A DNA stretch of 64,000 bases from Bacteroidota bacterium (GTDB taxonomy: Bacteria > Bacteroidota > Ignavibacteria > Palsa-1295): assembly GCA_030706745.1 (NCBI GenBank), contig JAUZNX010000002.1:434001-498000 (forward strand), written 5' to 3'. The notes beneath the pieces were generated by a model. That model saw only the letters and a program-made list of their open reading frames with translations, was not told the origin of the DNA and made no database searches. Below, one piece after another: positions 1-8,993 of this stretch; positions within the stretch are counted from its first letter, which is position 1, and each line of letters opens with the position of its first letter. The translations under genes and the position numbers were made by a program.

Positions 1-1066
1 GTCTGGTACACGTAATGCCTTGCTGGAAAAGGTAGAGATTCTACCCGATCCGGCTTATCCGACTGAAGTGAGTGCATTCCAATTCTCCGCATCGGTTGGA
101 GGTGGACAGACATTAAACCTGATCCCACCTGTGGTGCTCATTCCTGGTGAGCGGAAGACACTCCCGGTTGAATATCAGCCGAGCGATGTCCTGCCGAAGC
201 ATGCATTCGTTCGCTATACGTTCGATACGGCCGATAACCCAACGCCGGCTGGTATCTGGACCGATATGGAGCCATTACTTGGAACGGGCTTGCAGGAGCA
301 TACCGTAATAAGCGTGGCAGCGGATCCGACCAATCCGGTGGTGAAGTTTACCGGTCATGCGAACGACATCATTCAGGTGCCTCTGCACATCTTGAAGCCG
401 ATTCGCAGTGAGGCCGCCGTCGCAAAGATTGCTTTCGACGTGAGCTTTGAGCAGGATTTATTCGATCCGACCGGGGCTGGCGCCGCCATCGCAACCAACG
501 GATATCAGATCGTGAGTCAGACGGAGTCGGACGCGGGTGGCATCGCAACATGGCACATCGTTGTCCACCCTACTGCCAAGACTGCATTCGATAGTGCGGA
601 TGTGATTGGCAATTTATCGCTCAAGATCATGGTCGCGCGGGAAACGTCGAGCAACTTTGTGGCCTCGAACGTTGATTTCCAGGATGTCAACGGCACGAGC
701 CTCTGCTATGTGCTGCATCAAGAGATTCCCGGAGTGTTCACGCCGATTGATCTGTGCGGCAATCCAACAGAACGCACATTCCTGACGGTGGGCGCAGTCC
801 GGTTCTCGATTGGAGAGGCGCATCCGAATCCAGCGACGCATTCGGCGCAAGTCACATTGGATGTGCACCAGGACGGTACACCCATGACGGTCGAACTCTT
901 CAACGTCCTCGGCCAGAGTGTGCGGACCTTCACGACCGACCAACTCATGTCGGCCGGTACACGCGATCTCGATCTCGACCTGACTGGCCTTGCCGGCGGG
1001 AGTTACACCTTGCGTGTGACCGCACCTGAGCAAGTCCACTCGCAGATGATCCTGATCCAAAAGTAG
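1..1066 (+). CDS. C-terminal part of a T9SS-sorted secreted protein (5' end outside window)
   Basis: The frame is open to the left edge, so the gene starts upstream; the TTG near position 20 is only an internal codon. The first ~90 residues look like an Ig-like/ASH module. Residues ~110-230 (beginning IIQVPLHILKP, then AFDVSFEQDLFD) resemble a cohesin-like beta-sandwich. The last ~80 residues form a type A T9SS sorting domain, with HPNPATHSAQVTL, then VELFNVLGQSVRTF and LAGGSYTLRV. Such proteins cross the outer membrane through the Por system and are attached to or released from the cell surface. Substrate and role are unknown. The domain order resembles what can be seen of the gene at 61084-64000. 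Confidence 0.85.
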   Translation, partial: SGTRNALLEKVEILPDPAYPTEVSAFQFSASVGGGQTLNLIPPVVLIPGERKTLPVEYQPSDVLPKHAFVRYTFDTADNPTPAGIWTDMEPLLGTGLQEHTVISVAADPTNPVVKFTGHANDIIQVPLHILKPIRSEAAVAKIAFDVSFEQDLFDPTGAGAAIATNGYQIVSQTESDAGGIATWHIVVHPTAKTAFDSADVIGNLSLKIMVARETSSNFVASNVDFQDVNGTSLCYVLHQEIPGVFTPIDLCGNPTERTFLTVGAVRFSIGEAHPNPATHSAQVTLDVHQDGTPMTVELFNVLGQSVRTFTTDQLMSAGTRDLDLDLTGLAGGSYTLRVTAPEQVHSQMILIQK

Positions 1067-1090
1067 ACTGATTGATCCTCGCTTGCTTCC

Positions 1091-1120
1091 AAAGCCCCGG
1101 GTACCTCCGGGGCTTTTGGT
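1091..1120 (+). terminator. Rho-independent terminator after the T9SS gene
   Basis: Perfect 10-bp stem AAAGCCCCGG / CCGGGGCTTT with loop GTACCT, followed by TTGGTTTTATT. It lies 25 bases after the stop codon and separates the T9SS gene from the downstream clpB-like operon. Confidence 0.9.
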
Positions 1121-1205
1121 TTTATTGAATCAAACACATCTCATCGGTCATCTTCATCTCATTTGATGAACGACCCGCGGCTTCGTACTTGTTTACGGAG
1201 TTGCT

Positions 1206-2546
1206 ATGGCCTCACCAAATCACGCAACTGAATCCCGCCTGCGGGAAATTGACAAAGAACTCGCTGAATTGCAGGAGCAGCGGACGCAGCTCCGCTCGCA
1301 TTGGGAGCACGAAAAGAATCTGATCAAGGGGATCCGCTCGCAACGCGAGGAGATCGAGCAGCTCCGTCTGCAAGCCGAACAACTCGAGCGACAAGGCGAA
1401 CTTGCGCGAGTTGCGGAATTGCGATATGGCAGCATTCCAGCCACGGAAGCCGATCTTAAGAAAAAGCAGGACGAGCTTGAGCGGTTGCAGCGCGAAAAGC
1501 AGATGCTTAAGGAAGTCGTCGGTCCGGAAGACATCGCTGAGGTCGTTGCAAAATGGACCGGCATTCCTGTCTCCAAAATGCTCGAGAGCGAACGCGAGAA
1601 ATTACTGCGAATGGAAGACCGCCTGCACGACCGAATCGTCGGGCAGGACGAGGCAGTCACTGCCGTTTCCAATGCGATTCGGCGCTCGCGGGCGGGACTT
1701 CAGGATCGCAACAGGCCGATAGGCAGCTTCATCTTTTTGGGTTCGACTGGTGTCGGCAAGACGGAGTTGGCGCGCGCCCTTGCCGAATTTCTGTTCGATG
1801 ATGAGCACGCGATGGTCCGCATCGACATGTCGGAATATATGGAGAAGTTCTCGGTCTCCCGTCTGATCGGAGCGCCGCCGGGCTATGTCGGCTATGAAGA
1901 GGGTGGCCAGCTCACGGAGGCAGTGCGCCGCCGACCATACAGTGTGTTGCTCCTGGACGAGATCGAGAAGGCGCATCCTGATGTATTCAATATCCTGCTG
2001 CAAGTACTCGATGATGGACGTCTGACCGATTCGCAAGGCCGCACAGTCGATTTCAAGAATGCGATTGTGATCATGACATCGAATATCGGTTCGCAGTTGA
2101 TCACGAAGGAGATGACTCACCTCACAGATGAAAATCGCGATCGACTGCTGGCCGATCTGCGAACGAAATTGATGGGTGAGCTACGGAAGACTATTCGTCC
2201 GGAGTTTCTCAATCGCATCGATGATATTGTCATGTTCCAGCCGCTGACGCAGGCAGATATTCGCAGGATCGTGGATATTCAGATCACGCGTGTAGCCGAA
2301 ATGATGCAGAAGTCCGGAATCCACCTGGATGTGACCACCGATGCCCGCGACTGGCTTGCGCAGAGCGGGTTCGATCCCGCCTATGGAGCTCGGCCGCTTA
2401 AACGTGTGATTCAGCGAGCAGTGATCGATCCAATGGCCATGAAGATGCTATCCGGGGAATTCTTGCCAGGGGATTCTGTGCGCGTTGATCACACGGAATC
2501 CGGCCAGTACATCTTCGAAAAGGTGTCGAGCACCGAGGGAGCATGA
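1206..2546 (+). CDS. Half-length ClpB-like disaggregase: M-domain plus second AAA+ domain only
   Basis: A 446-residue protein matching only the second half of ClpB/Hsp104 (full length about 860). Residues ~10-100 are the coiled-coil M-domain (RLREIDKELAEL ... AELRYGSIP), and ~105-125 the linker motif VGPEDIAEVVAKWTGIPV. From ~140 follows the second AAA+ module: Walker A GSTGVGKT (179-186), pore loop GYVGY (226-230), Walker B LLLDE (248-252), sensor 1 TSN (291-293), arginine-finger region RPEFLNRID and C-terminal sensor 2 GARPLKR. The N-domain and first AAA+ domain are absent. The ATG has an ACGGAG Shine-Dalgarno 6-7 bases upstream, and a terminator plus a T9SS gene lie before it, so it is a free-standing gene rather than a cut-off full ClpB. 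All catalytic residues look intact. It overlaps the next gene by ATGA, indicating translational coupling. Activity as an unfoldase is inferred. Confidence 0.9.
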   Translation: MASPNHATESRLREIDKELAELQEQRTQLRSHWEHEKNLIKGIRSQREEIEQLRLQAEQLERQGELARVAELRYGSIPATEADLKKKQDELERLQREKQMLKEVVGPEDIAEVVAKWTGIPVSKMLESEREKLLRMEDRLHDRIVGQDEAVTAVSNAIRRSRAGLQDRNRPIGSFIFLGSTGVGKTELARALAEFLFDDEHAMVRIDMSEYMEKFSVSRLIGAPPGYVGYEEGGQLTEAVRRRPYSVLLLDEIEKAHPDVFNILLQVLDDGRLTDSQGRTVDFKNAIVIMTSNIGSQLITKEMTHLTDENRDRLLADLRTKLMGELRKTIRPEFLNRIDDIVMFQPLTQADIRRIVDIQITRVAEMMQKSGIHLDVTTDARDWLAQSGFDPAYGARPLKRVIQRAVIDPMAMKMLSGEFLPGDSVRVDHTESGQYIFEKVSSTEGA

Positions 2547-3403
2547 TCCACGAATTGTTCGAGATACATTCTCGAAAAGGAGAGAGGCTCCACGCTGACC
2601 TTCGATATTCTCATTTGACAGAGGCCAAAGAGCCCATCCTTGTTTTTCTCCATGGGTTCAAGGGCTTCAAGGATTGGGGACCTATTCCGATGATGATGGA
2701 GCGACTAGCCAAAGAAGGCTTTGTCACCATCAACTTCAATTTTTCCCACAATGGGGTCGGAGAAGATCCCTTTGCATTGACAGAACTGGACCGCTTCGCG
2801 CAAACGACATTCACCAGGGATCTCGAAGAAGTCCATGATGTGCTCGGCGCGATAACTTCCTCTGATATTCCAATCGATCCTGCTCGATTCGACCGCAATC
2901 GAATCGGCATCATCGGACATTCACGAGGCGCCGCGACCGCAATACTCGCCGCTTCCCAATTGGCGAGCCTTACGCCGGTTGTCGCTCTTGCTCCGGTTGC
3001 GACGTTCGAACGATGGACTGGGCGGCAGGCCGAAATCTGGAAAACGCAGGGCTATGTTGAAATCACAAATCAGCGGACTGGACAGGTCATGCGGCTGAAT
3101 CGTGGGCTGCTCGAGGATTACGAAGCGCATCGTGGGGAGCTCGATATTTTGAAGGCAGCACAAAAGCTTGCAGAACAGCACAAACCACTTCTCGTCATTG
3201 TCGGCTCAGAGGATTTAACTGCACCGATTGCGGAATCCGAGGCTATTGCCAACGCTGCGAAGAGTGACACGACGGAACTTGCCATCGTACCTCGAACCGG
3301 TCACACCTTTGGGACGGAACATCCTTTCGCCGGCATGACACCGGCATTCGAGAAGGTAATCGAGCTAACGAAAGAATTCTTTACCCGGCACCTCAAACAA
3401 TAA
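2543..3403 (+). CDS. Alpha/beta hydrolase (dienelactone hydrolase/peptidase-like)
   Basis: A 286-residue cytoplasmic alpha/beta hydrolase. The oxyanion strand is LVFLHGFKGFKDWG (~34-47), the nucleophile elbow GHSRG sits near 126-130, an acidic residue lies in the VGSEDLTAP segment (~222-230), and the catalytic His is in RTGHTFG (~256-262). There is no signal peptide. The start codon overlaps the stop of the ClpB-like gene (ATGA), so the two are probably co-translated; a shared role in protein quality control is only a guess from this coupling. The substrate cannot be told from sequence. Confidence 0.85.
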   Translation: MIHELFEIHSRKGERLHADLRYSHLTEAKEPILVFLHGFKGFKDWGPIPMMMERLAKEGFVTINFNFSHNGVGEDPFALTELDRFAQTTFTRDLEEVHDVLGAITSSDIPIDPARFDRNRIGIIGHSRGAATAILAASQLASLTPVVALAPVATFERWTGRQAEIWKTQGYVEITNQRTGQVMRLNRGLLEDYEAHRGELDILKAAQKLAEQHKPLLVIVGSEDLTAPIAESEAIANAAKSDTTELAIVPRTGHTFGTEHPFAGMTPAFEKVIELTKEFFTRHLKQ

Positions 3404-3439
3404 CGCCCGACGTTCCAGCGTGTACTGGAAGGTCGGGCG
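3404..3439. terminator. Bidirectional hairpin between convergent genes
   Basis: A 15-bp inverted repeat (CGCCCGACGTTCCAG and CTGGAAGGTCGGGCG, one mismatch) with a 6-base loop, starting right after the hydrolase stop codon and 19 bases from the end of the convergent minus-strand gene. No long T-run follows on either side, so a terminator role is inferred from position and stem strength. Confidence 0.7.
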
Positions 3440-3458
3440 CTATAATTCGTATTTGTTA

Positions 3459-6050
3459 CTACTCGATTGTAATTGGCTTGGTGACTGAAACTCCTCCGGC
3501 CGAAAGCAGAATGTAGTGCCGCCCTGCCGGCAAGCCAGCCAAGTCAATCTGCTTCTCATGTTCACCGCTAGTGGTGTATTCGTTAACAAGCACGCGCTCC
3601 TCACGACCAAGATTATCATACACCGCGACATGAGCCAGTGACTCATTTGCAAGCGAGTAACGAATCTTCGAGATCGAGGCCCCGGTCGTGACCGGATTTG
3701 GATAAACACTCTCGATCGACACGGGACTCGGTTGGCCGGCGGTCGCAACGCTGCTCTGACCGAATAGCGGTTTCAGATCGATAAAGAACATTCCGCGCCC
3801 GTAGGTGGTCGCGACTAAGTAATGTCCACGAACTTGCAGGGCGGTTACCATAACTCCTTGCGGAAGCCCGGTGATGAGCGGCACCCATGTGGAGTCTCGA
3901 TGGTCCATCGCAACGATGCCACCGTCGTGGCCCATGAAAATATCCCCTTGGGCATCGACCGCAACCGCTCGATAAAGCCCTGTTGGAAGCCCTGTTTGAG
4001 TCGGCTGTGTCCATGTCTGCCCATTATCCTGCGAAGTCCAGAGTGGCTTTCCCGTCGCGTTGGACGTTGTGAGGTAGACCATGGTCGGATCGCCGGGATC
4101 CGTGGTAATCCAGGTCGGGCGTCCGTTCAGCGCGGTCGTTGGCGATGTCATTTTGGCCCAGGTTGTTCCCTGGTCAGACGTCCAGTAGACATAGCTGCTG
4201 ACATTTCCAACATAGATATACGATGGATCGAGCTTTGCGACATGGGCAAAGGCCGGCGCGCCGACCTTCGTCGATGTGGTAATGCTGAGAATGTCGGTCG
4301 GCGAATTGGAGAAGCCATCCGTCGTAAGCCAAACCTTCGATCGTCCACACATTACCACGACATTCGGATCGGCTTCGCAGACATCGTAGAACATATATCC
4401 ACTCTGACGATCGTTCTGGATTGCCGAGCTACTCAGTACATTCGGGCTGAACCCGGCGCCACCGGTCGTGGACTTATAGATCACAGCTTGACCCGTGAAA
4501 TCGGGATAAGAAGCGTAGATGATTTGACCGTTCTGTTGGTCAATAAAACACCGGCCACCATCGCCACCCTGAATGAGAGGGCCGATCATATTGCCGGGAG
4601 TCCATTTCGTTGTACCGTTATCCTGCGCGCCGGCGATGAAGAATTGAATCTCACCTTTAGATTTAGTCGCATAGGCGTCACCACCGACTTGCTGGAAGGT
4701 ACCAAGGTTGGAATTCATATCCGAATGCCAGGCTTGCCCGTTTTCGGTCGGGGCACTATAGTAGATTCCTCCATCACTCAAAGTAAATGCTGTCCCATTA
4801 TGATAAGTGATGACATGAATATCTGCGTGGGTGTAATTCGTCTGTCCGGCATTGCCGTTCGAATTCGAGACCTTCTGCGGCGAGGCTCCGTTTTGATTGG
4901 AGTAGTAAACATCCAGACCGCCGAAGAGCACGTAATCTGGATTGACCGGACTGACCGCAAGCGCGTTTGCATACCACCCTTGCCCGGCTAAGTAGTTGCT
5001 AGCACCGGTATCGAGCAGCGTCGTTTCCCAATGGGCACCGGAGTCGCGAGAGAGTCCGATCTTGCCACCGGCTACGCCATTTAGTGCGATCCCGGAGCTG
5101 ACATACAAATAGAGATGATTGGCAGGGGTCATGCCAAGGACCATCAGGCCACCATTGCTAGCTGATGGGAAATTGACCAGCGCCGGCTTATACCAAGTCG
5201 CGCCGGAATCGGTCGACTTCATCAATTGCGAACCGGCAGCAGCGTACAACACGGCTGGATTCACCGGATCCATCACCAGGCTTGGCAAATTGCCATTCAG
5301 AGAAACGGCAGTAGCCCAGGTGATACCTGCATCGGTCGAGCGAAGGATGGAACTTGCTGCGGCCACGTACACAATATTCGTATTGATCGGGTTGATGAGA
5401 ATCGCATTGAAGTAACTCCCGAGGTTTTTCCCGACGTTCGTCCAATTCAATCCACCATCAATGGACTTCCAAATGCCGAAACCTGAAACCTGACCATTGC
5501 TCTGGCTATTCTGATCCAATCCCCCGAAGGCCTCACCGGTGGCGGCATAGATCGTACTCTGATTTTTGGGATCGATTGCAACGGCACTCGTCGCGAGCAC
5601 AGGCCATGAATCGCTCAGCGATTTCCAGGTGGCGCCATTATCATTCGATTTCCAGAGACCGCCGTTGGGAGAGCACACATAAATCCCTCCCGAGGAATCG
5701 AATCCGATATTGGCCAGACGACCACTGACCGTTCCTGTTTGCGAGATCCCGGCCGGCTGCCATGCAACATTCGCATTGGCTTTCAATGCGGCCTGGCCGA
5801 TCAGTGGGTTGGGCATCGCGCGAAGCTGCTGGATACCCTCATAACGAATCTGCTCGTAGTTTGGTAAGCTGTCCGGATTTTCAAAGCCGCGTAGCCACTT
5901 CAAGGCAGCCTCGTAGTTATCGTGCTCGAAATAACCGGATTGTACGGATTCTTCACTCGCTTGCTGTGCATGCGCTGGCTGTGAGCCCGATACGAACAGC
6001 ATGGAGCCCGCGAACACGGTGAGAATGACTGCGAAATAAGTTGATCTCAT
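3459..6050 (-). CDS. Secreted Asp-box (BNR/sortilin-like) repeat protein with T9SS sorting domain
   Basis: 863 residues with a signal peptide at 1-29 (MRSTYFAVILTVF ... AHAQ). The body carries many Asp-box repeats of type S-x-D-x-G-x-x-W (KSNDNGATW, KSIDGGLNW, RSTDAGITW, KSTDSGATW, WTSDQGTTW, TSQDNGQTW), the turn motifs of six- to ten-bladed beta-propellers such as sortilin/VPS10 and xyloglucanase-type proteins. The last ~80 residues are a T9SS sorting domain (VYPNPVTTGASISKIRY, VYDNLGREERVLVN, LAGLPAGRHYILL). It is a tandem paralogue of the next minus-strand gene at 6260-8857. No glycosidase catalytic residues could be assigned, so it may be a binding or adhesion propeller. Confidence 0.88.
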   Translation of the reverse strand: MRSTYFAVILTVFAGSMLFVSGSQPAHAQQASEESVQSGYFEHDNYEAALKWLRGFENPDSLPNYEQIRYEGIQQLRAMPNPLIGQAALKANANVAWQPAGISQTGTVSGRLANIGFDSSGGIYVCSPNGGLWKSNDNGATWKSLSDSWPVLATSAVAIDPKNQSTIYAATGEAFGGLDQNSQSNGQVSGFGIWKSIDGGLNWTNVGKNLGSYFNAILINPINTNIVYVAAASSILRSTDAGITWATAVSLNGNLPSLVMDPVNPAVLYAAAGSQLMKSTDSGATWYKPALVNFPSASNGGLMVLGMTPANHLYLYVSSGIALNGVAGGKIGLSRDSGAHWETTLLDTGASNYLAGQGWYANALAVSPVNPDYVLFGGLDVYYSNQNGASPQKVSNSNGNAGQTNYTHADIHVITYHNGTAFTLSDGGIYYSAPTENGQAWHSDMNSNLGTFQQVGGDAYATKSKGEIQFFIAGAQDNGTTKWTPGNMIGPLIQGGDGGRCFIDQQNGQIIYASYPDFTGQAVIYKSTTGGAGFSPNVLSSSAIQNDRQSGYMFYDVCEADPNVVVMCGRSKVWLTTDGFSNSPTDILSITTSTKVGAPAFAHVAKLDPSYIYVGNVSSYVYWTSDQGTTWAKMTSPTTALNGRPTWITTDPGDPTMVYLTTSNATGKPLWTSQDNGQTWTQPTQTGLPTGLYRAVAVDAQGDIFMGHDGGIVAMDHRDSTWVPLITGLPQGVMVTALQVRGHYLVATTYGRGMFFIDLKPLFGQSSVATAGQPSPVSIESVYPNPVTTGASISKIRYSLANESLAHVAVYDNLGREERVLVNEYTTSGEHEKQIDLAGLPAGRHYILLSAGGVSVTKPITIE

Positions 6051-6259
6051 GATACCAGACGCTCAGGATGTATGGAAATTGTCTTGCGAGAATTGTCGGC
6101 AATGCCACCATGCGTGGTGACAAGGGTTCACCGCTGATGGATCACTATCTGGAACACGGAATCACTTCCAGAGTTTCCTGGAAAAATGATTCTTAATCAC
6201 TCTTCATCGAAGCGGGCCAGCGTATTCATTTACGCTCCAAAATTGCAGATTCGATCGGC

Positions 6260-8857
6260 TTACTCAATCGTAACTGGCTTGGTCGAGGCTGTTCCGGCGG
6301 CGGTTAATACGATATAATGTTGGCCAGCCGGAAGGCCGCTCAGGTCAAGCGATTTCTCATGTTCTCCGCCAGTCGTCCACTCATTCGCCAGGATGCGTTC
6401 CTCACGGCCAAGATTGTCATAAATCGCAATCCGAGCTAGAGACGCGGTTCCCAACGTATAGTTAATCCGTGAGGTTGCGACACTCGATGTGGCCGGATTA
6501 GGATATACATTCTCGATCGAAACCCGGTTTGAAGTCGCGGACCCAGCAACATCGTTCGTAACGTTGTTCGGATTGAAGATTTGGTTAATGTCGATATAGT
6601 ACATCCCGCGACCATAAGTGGTGACGACCAAATAGTGTCCTCGGACCTGCATCGCGGTAACCATCGCCAAAGGCATTCCGGTTGTCAGAGGCACCCATAC
6701 GGAGTCCTTATGGTCCATTGCCACGACTCCACCATCATGGCCGAGAAAGATGTCACCTGCAGCGTCCACAGCAACGGTCCTGTAAAGTCCAACAGGCAAC
6801 CCCGTCTGAGTCGGTTGTTTCCATGTTAGCCCATTGTCTTGCGAAGTCCAAAGCGGCCTGCCCATTGAATTCGATGTTGTGAGATACGCGCTCGCCGCAT
6901 CGGTCGGAGAAGTTGTGATCCAGGTCGGACGTGAGCCAAGGGAAGTGGGGGTCGTCATCTTGGTCCAATCTGCACCCTGATCGGTTGAGCCATAGATCTG
7001 AGATGCACTCGTGCCAAGGTAGATCGTGGTTGGATCCGATTTCGATATGTGTGCATAGCTCGGATACCCGGATATCTTTTTGACGCCGCTCGATGTCGTA
7101 GCCCATGTGCTCGTAGTATCGATGCCCGAGCTGAAGGCGGTGGTTGTCAGCCACAACTTGCTACCACCACACATTACGACGACGTTCGGATCGGCATCGC
7201 AGACCGAGTAAATCATATACCCCATCTGAAGGTCCTGTTGGATTGCAAGACCATTCAGCACATTCCCGCTAAACGAACTACCGCCATTCATGGACTTGTA
7301 GATCACCGCTTCACCAAGGAAGTTCGGGTACGACGCATACAGGATATGTCCGGTTTGCTGGTCGATGAAACATCGGCCGCCATCGCCGCCCTGAATCATG
7401 GGTCCAGTCATTTTTCCAGCGGTCCACTTGGTCGTGCCATTATCTTGTGCACCGGCAATAAAGAACTTCGGCTCGCCAGTTGTCGGATCGCAGTAAGCAT
7501 CCCCTCCAATTTGCTGGAACGTACCAAGATTGGCGTTCATATTACCACTCCACGAAGAACCATCAGACTCGCTATGGTAAATACCACCATCGCTGAGAGC
7601 ATATAGAGAGCCGTGTCTGTACCCGAGGAAATGAATATCGGCGTGAGTATAGTGTCCGCCGCCAGCATTGCCCGTCCAATTCGTCAGTTGTTGCGGATTC
7701 GCGCCATTCTGGCTTGAGGAATAAACGTCGAGTCCACCGACGACGATGTAGTTCTTATCCGTAGGACTTGCCGCCAGAGCCAAATCGTACCAGCCCTGGG
7801 AGTTTGAAGCCAGACTGAAATTACTGGTGGAGATATGCCAGCTCGTACCACCGTTGGTCGAGTATCCAATGTATTCTCCCGGTCGGTGACTTGTTAGCAC
7901 ATAGAGATACTCGTGGTCGGCGGGAGTCATAGCAAGGACCATCAGGCCACCGCTGGCAGCTGTCGGAAATCCTGAAGAGACCGCCTTCCATGTTGCACCA
8001 GAATCGATTGACTTGAATAGCTGACTCCCCGCGCCAGCGTATAGAATAGAGGGGTCAACGGGATCGATGACGAGTGCACCAAAGACCGCACCGCCCGTGC
8101 TGAGATCTTGCACGTCGCTCCAGGTATGGCCCGAATCGGTCGAGCGCCACACCGAGGTGCTCATCACATATACTAGATTCGAATTCGCGGGATTTACGAT
8201 GATCTTGCTGAAATACCGTCCGAGCTTTGAGGGAATGAGAGTCCAGTTGTTTCCGCCGTCCATCGATTTATAAACTCCGACTCCGGAGGAGCCGGTGTTG
8301 CCCTGATAGACTGGATCAAAATAGCCGAATGGTTCGCCGGTGCCAGCATAGACGACATCGGGATTGTTCGGATCGACTGCGACGGCACTCGTAAATAGGG
8401 TGGACCACTGGTTATCGCTGAGCGATGCCCAATGAATACCTTGATCGACCGATTTCCAAAGTCCGCCCGAGGGTGATGCGAGGTAGATTTTGCCATCGCG
8501 ATCGACGTCCACATCAGCCTCGCGGCCGCTTACCGGTCCGCTCTGCGAGAGTCCTGCCGGCATCCATGCAGCACTTTGGCTCGCTTTCATTGCGGCGTGA
8601 TCGGCGATCATCGGATTTGGCATGGCGTGCAACTGCTGGATGCCCGTGTAGCGGACCCGCTCAAAATCCGGTAGGTGATCGGGATTCTGGTAATCCGAAA
8701 ACCATCGCATCATCGCGCTGTAATCGTCATGCTCGAAGTAGTGCGATTCCGCAGATTCCGTTTGCTCTTGCTGAGCGTAGGCCGTCCGCGAGCCAGACGC
8801 GATGATTGCGAAAAGTGAAACCGCAATAATGGTGACGACGAAATGCGATGATCTCAT
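6260..8857 (-). CDS. Secreted Asp-box repeat protein with T9SS sorting domain (paralogue of 3459-6050)
   Basis: 865 residues, signal peptide 1-28 (MRSSHFVVTIIAVSLFA ... AYAQ). It is colinear with its neighbour over the whole length: the shared pro-region motifs ESHYFEHDDY and RYTGIQQLHAMPNPMI, the same Asp-box order, the segment FFIAGAQDNGTTKWT, and the T9SS end (VYPNPATSSVATSRINY, IYDNLGREERILANE, LSGLPAGQHYIVL). The two copies, separated by ~210 bases, are a gene duplication. This copy lies upstream in the transcription direction and may be co-transcribed with the other, or each may have its own promoter; the ~210-base gap suggests the latter is possible. Confidence 0.88.
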   Translation of the reverse strand: MRSSHFVVTIIAVSLFAIIASGSRTAYAQQEQTESAESHYFEHDDYSAMMRWFSDYQNPDHLPDFERVRYTGIQQLHAMPNPMIADHAAMKASQSAAWMPAGLSQSGPVSGREADVDVDRDGKIYLASPSGGLWKSVDQGIHWASLSDNQWSTLFTSAVAVDPNNPDVVYAGTGEPFGYFDPVYQGNTGSSGVGVYKSMDGGNNWTLIPSKLGRYFSKIIVNPANSNLVYVMSTSVWRSTDSGHTWSDVQDLSTGGAVFGALVIDPVDPSILYAGAGSQLFKSIDSGATWKAVSSGFPTAASGGLMVLAMTPADHEYLYVLTSHRPGEYIGYSTNGGTSWHISTSNFSLASNSQGWYDLALAASPTDKNYIVVGGLDVYSSSQNGANPQQLTNWTGNAGGGHYTHADIHFLGYRHGSLYALSDGGIYHSESDGSSWSGNMNANLGTFQQIGGDAYCDPTTGEPKFFIAGAQDNGTTKWTAGKMTGPMIQGGDGGRCFIDQQTGHILYASYPNFLGEAVIYKSMNGGSSFSGNVLNGLAIQQDLQMGYMIYSVCDADPNVVVMCGGSKLWLTTTAFSSGIDTTSTWATTSSGVKKISGYPSYAHISKSDPTTIYLGTSASQIYGSTDQGADWTKMTTPTSLGSRPTWITTSPTDAASAYLTTSNSMGRPLWTSQDNGLTWKQPTQTGLPVGLYRTVAVDAAGDIFLGHDGGVVAMDHKDSVWVPLTTGMPLAMVTAMQVRGHYLVVTTYGRGMYYIDINQIFNPNNVTNDVAGSATSNRVSIENVYPNPATSSVATSRINYTLGTASLARIAIYDNLGREERILANEWTTGGEHEKSLDLSGLPAGQHYIVLTAAGTASTKPVTIE

Positions 8858-8993
8858 GTTAGCCGAAGCCTAAGAATGGTACCTCGAAGTGGCAGGGTGT
8901 ATTGCTTAACCCCGAATAGACTGCTTTGCCACAGGGTGTGGAATCCCCTGAACACAAGAACACGACCAGAGTTTCTATAAAGCTTGACTGTTA

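Noticed and set aside
1091-1205. ClpB-like gene as the 3' fragment of a full clpB interrupted by assembly error
   Set aside because: A terminator, a 100-base leader and a well-placed ACGGAG-ATG precede it, and the residues before the M-domain (ASPNHATE) look like a proper short N-terminus. Not fully excluded without reads.
3822-4991. 389-codon plus-strand open frame opposite the BNR/T9SS gene
   Set aside because: It is antisense to a convincing secreted protein, has no ribosome site, and its composition (scattered Arg/Cys/His) is that of a shadow frame.
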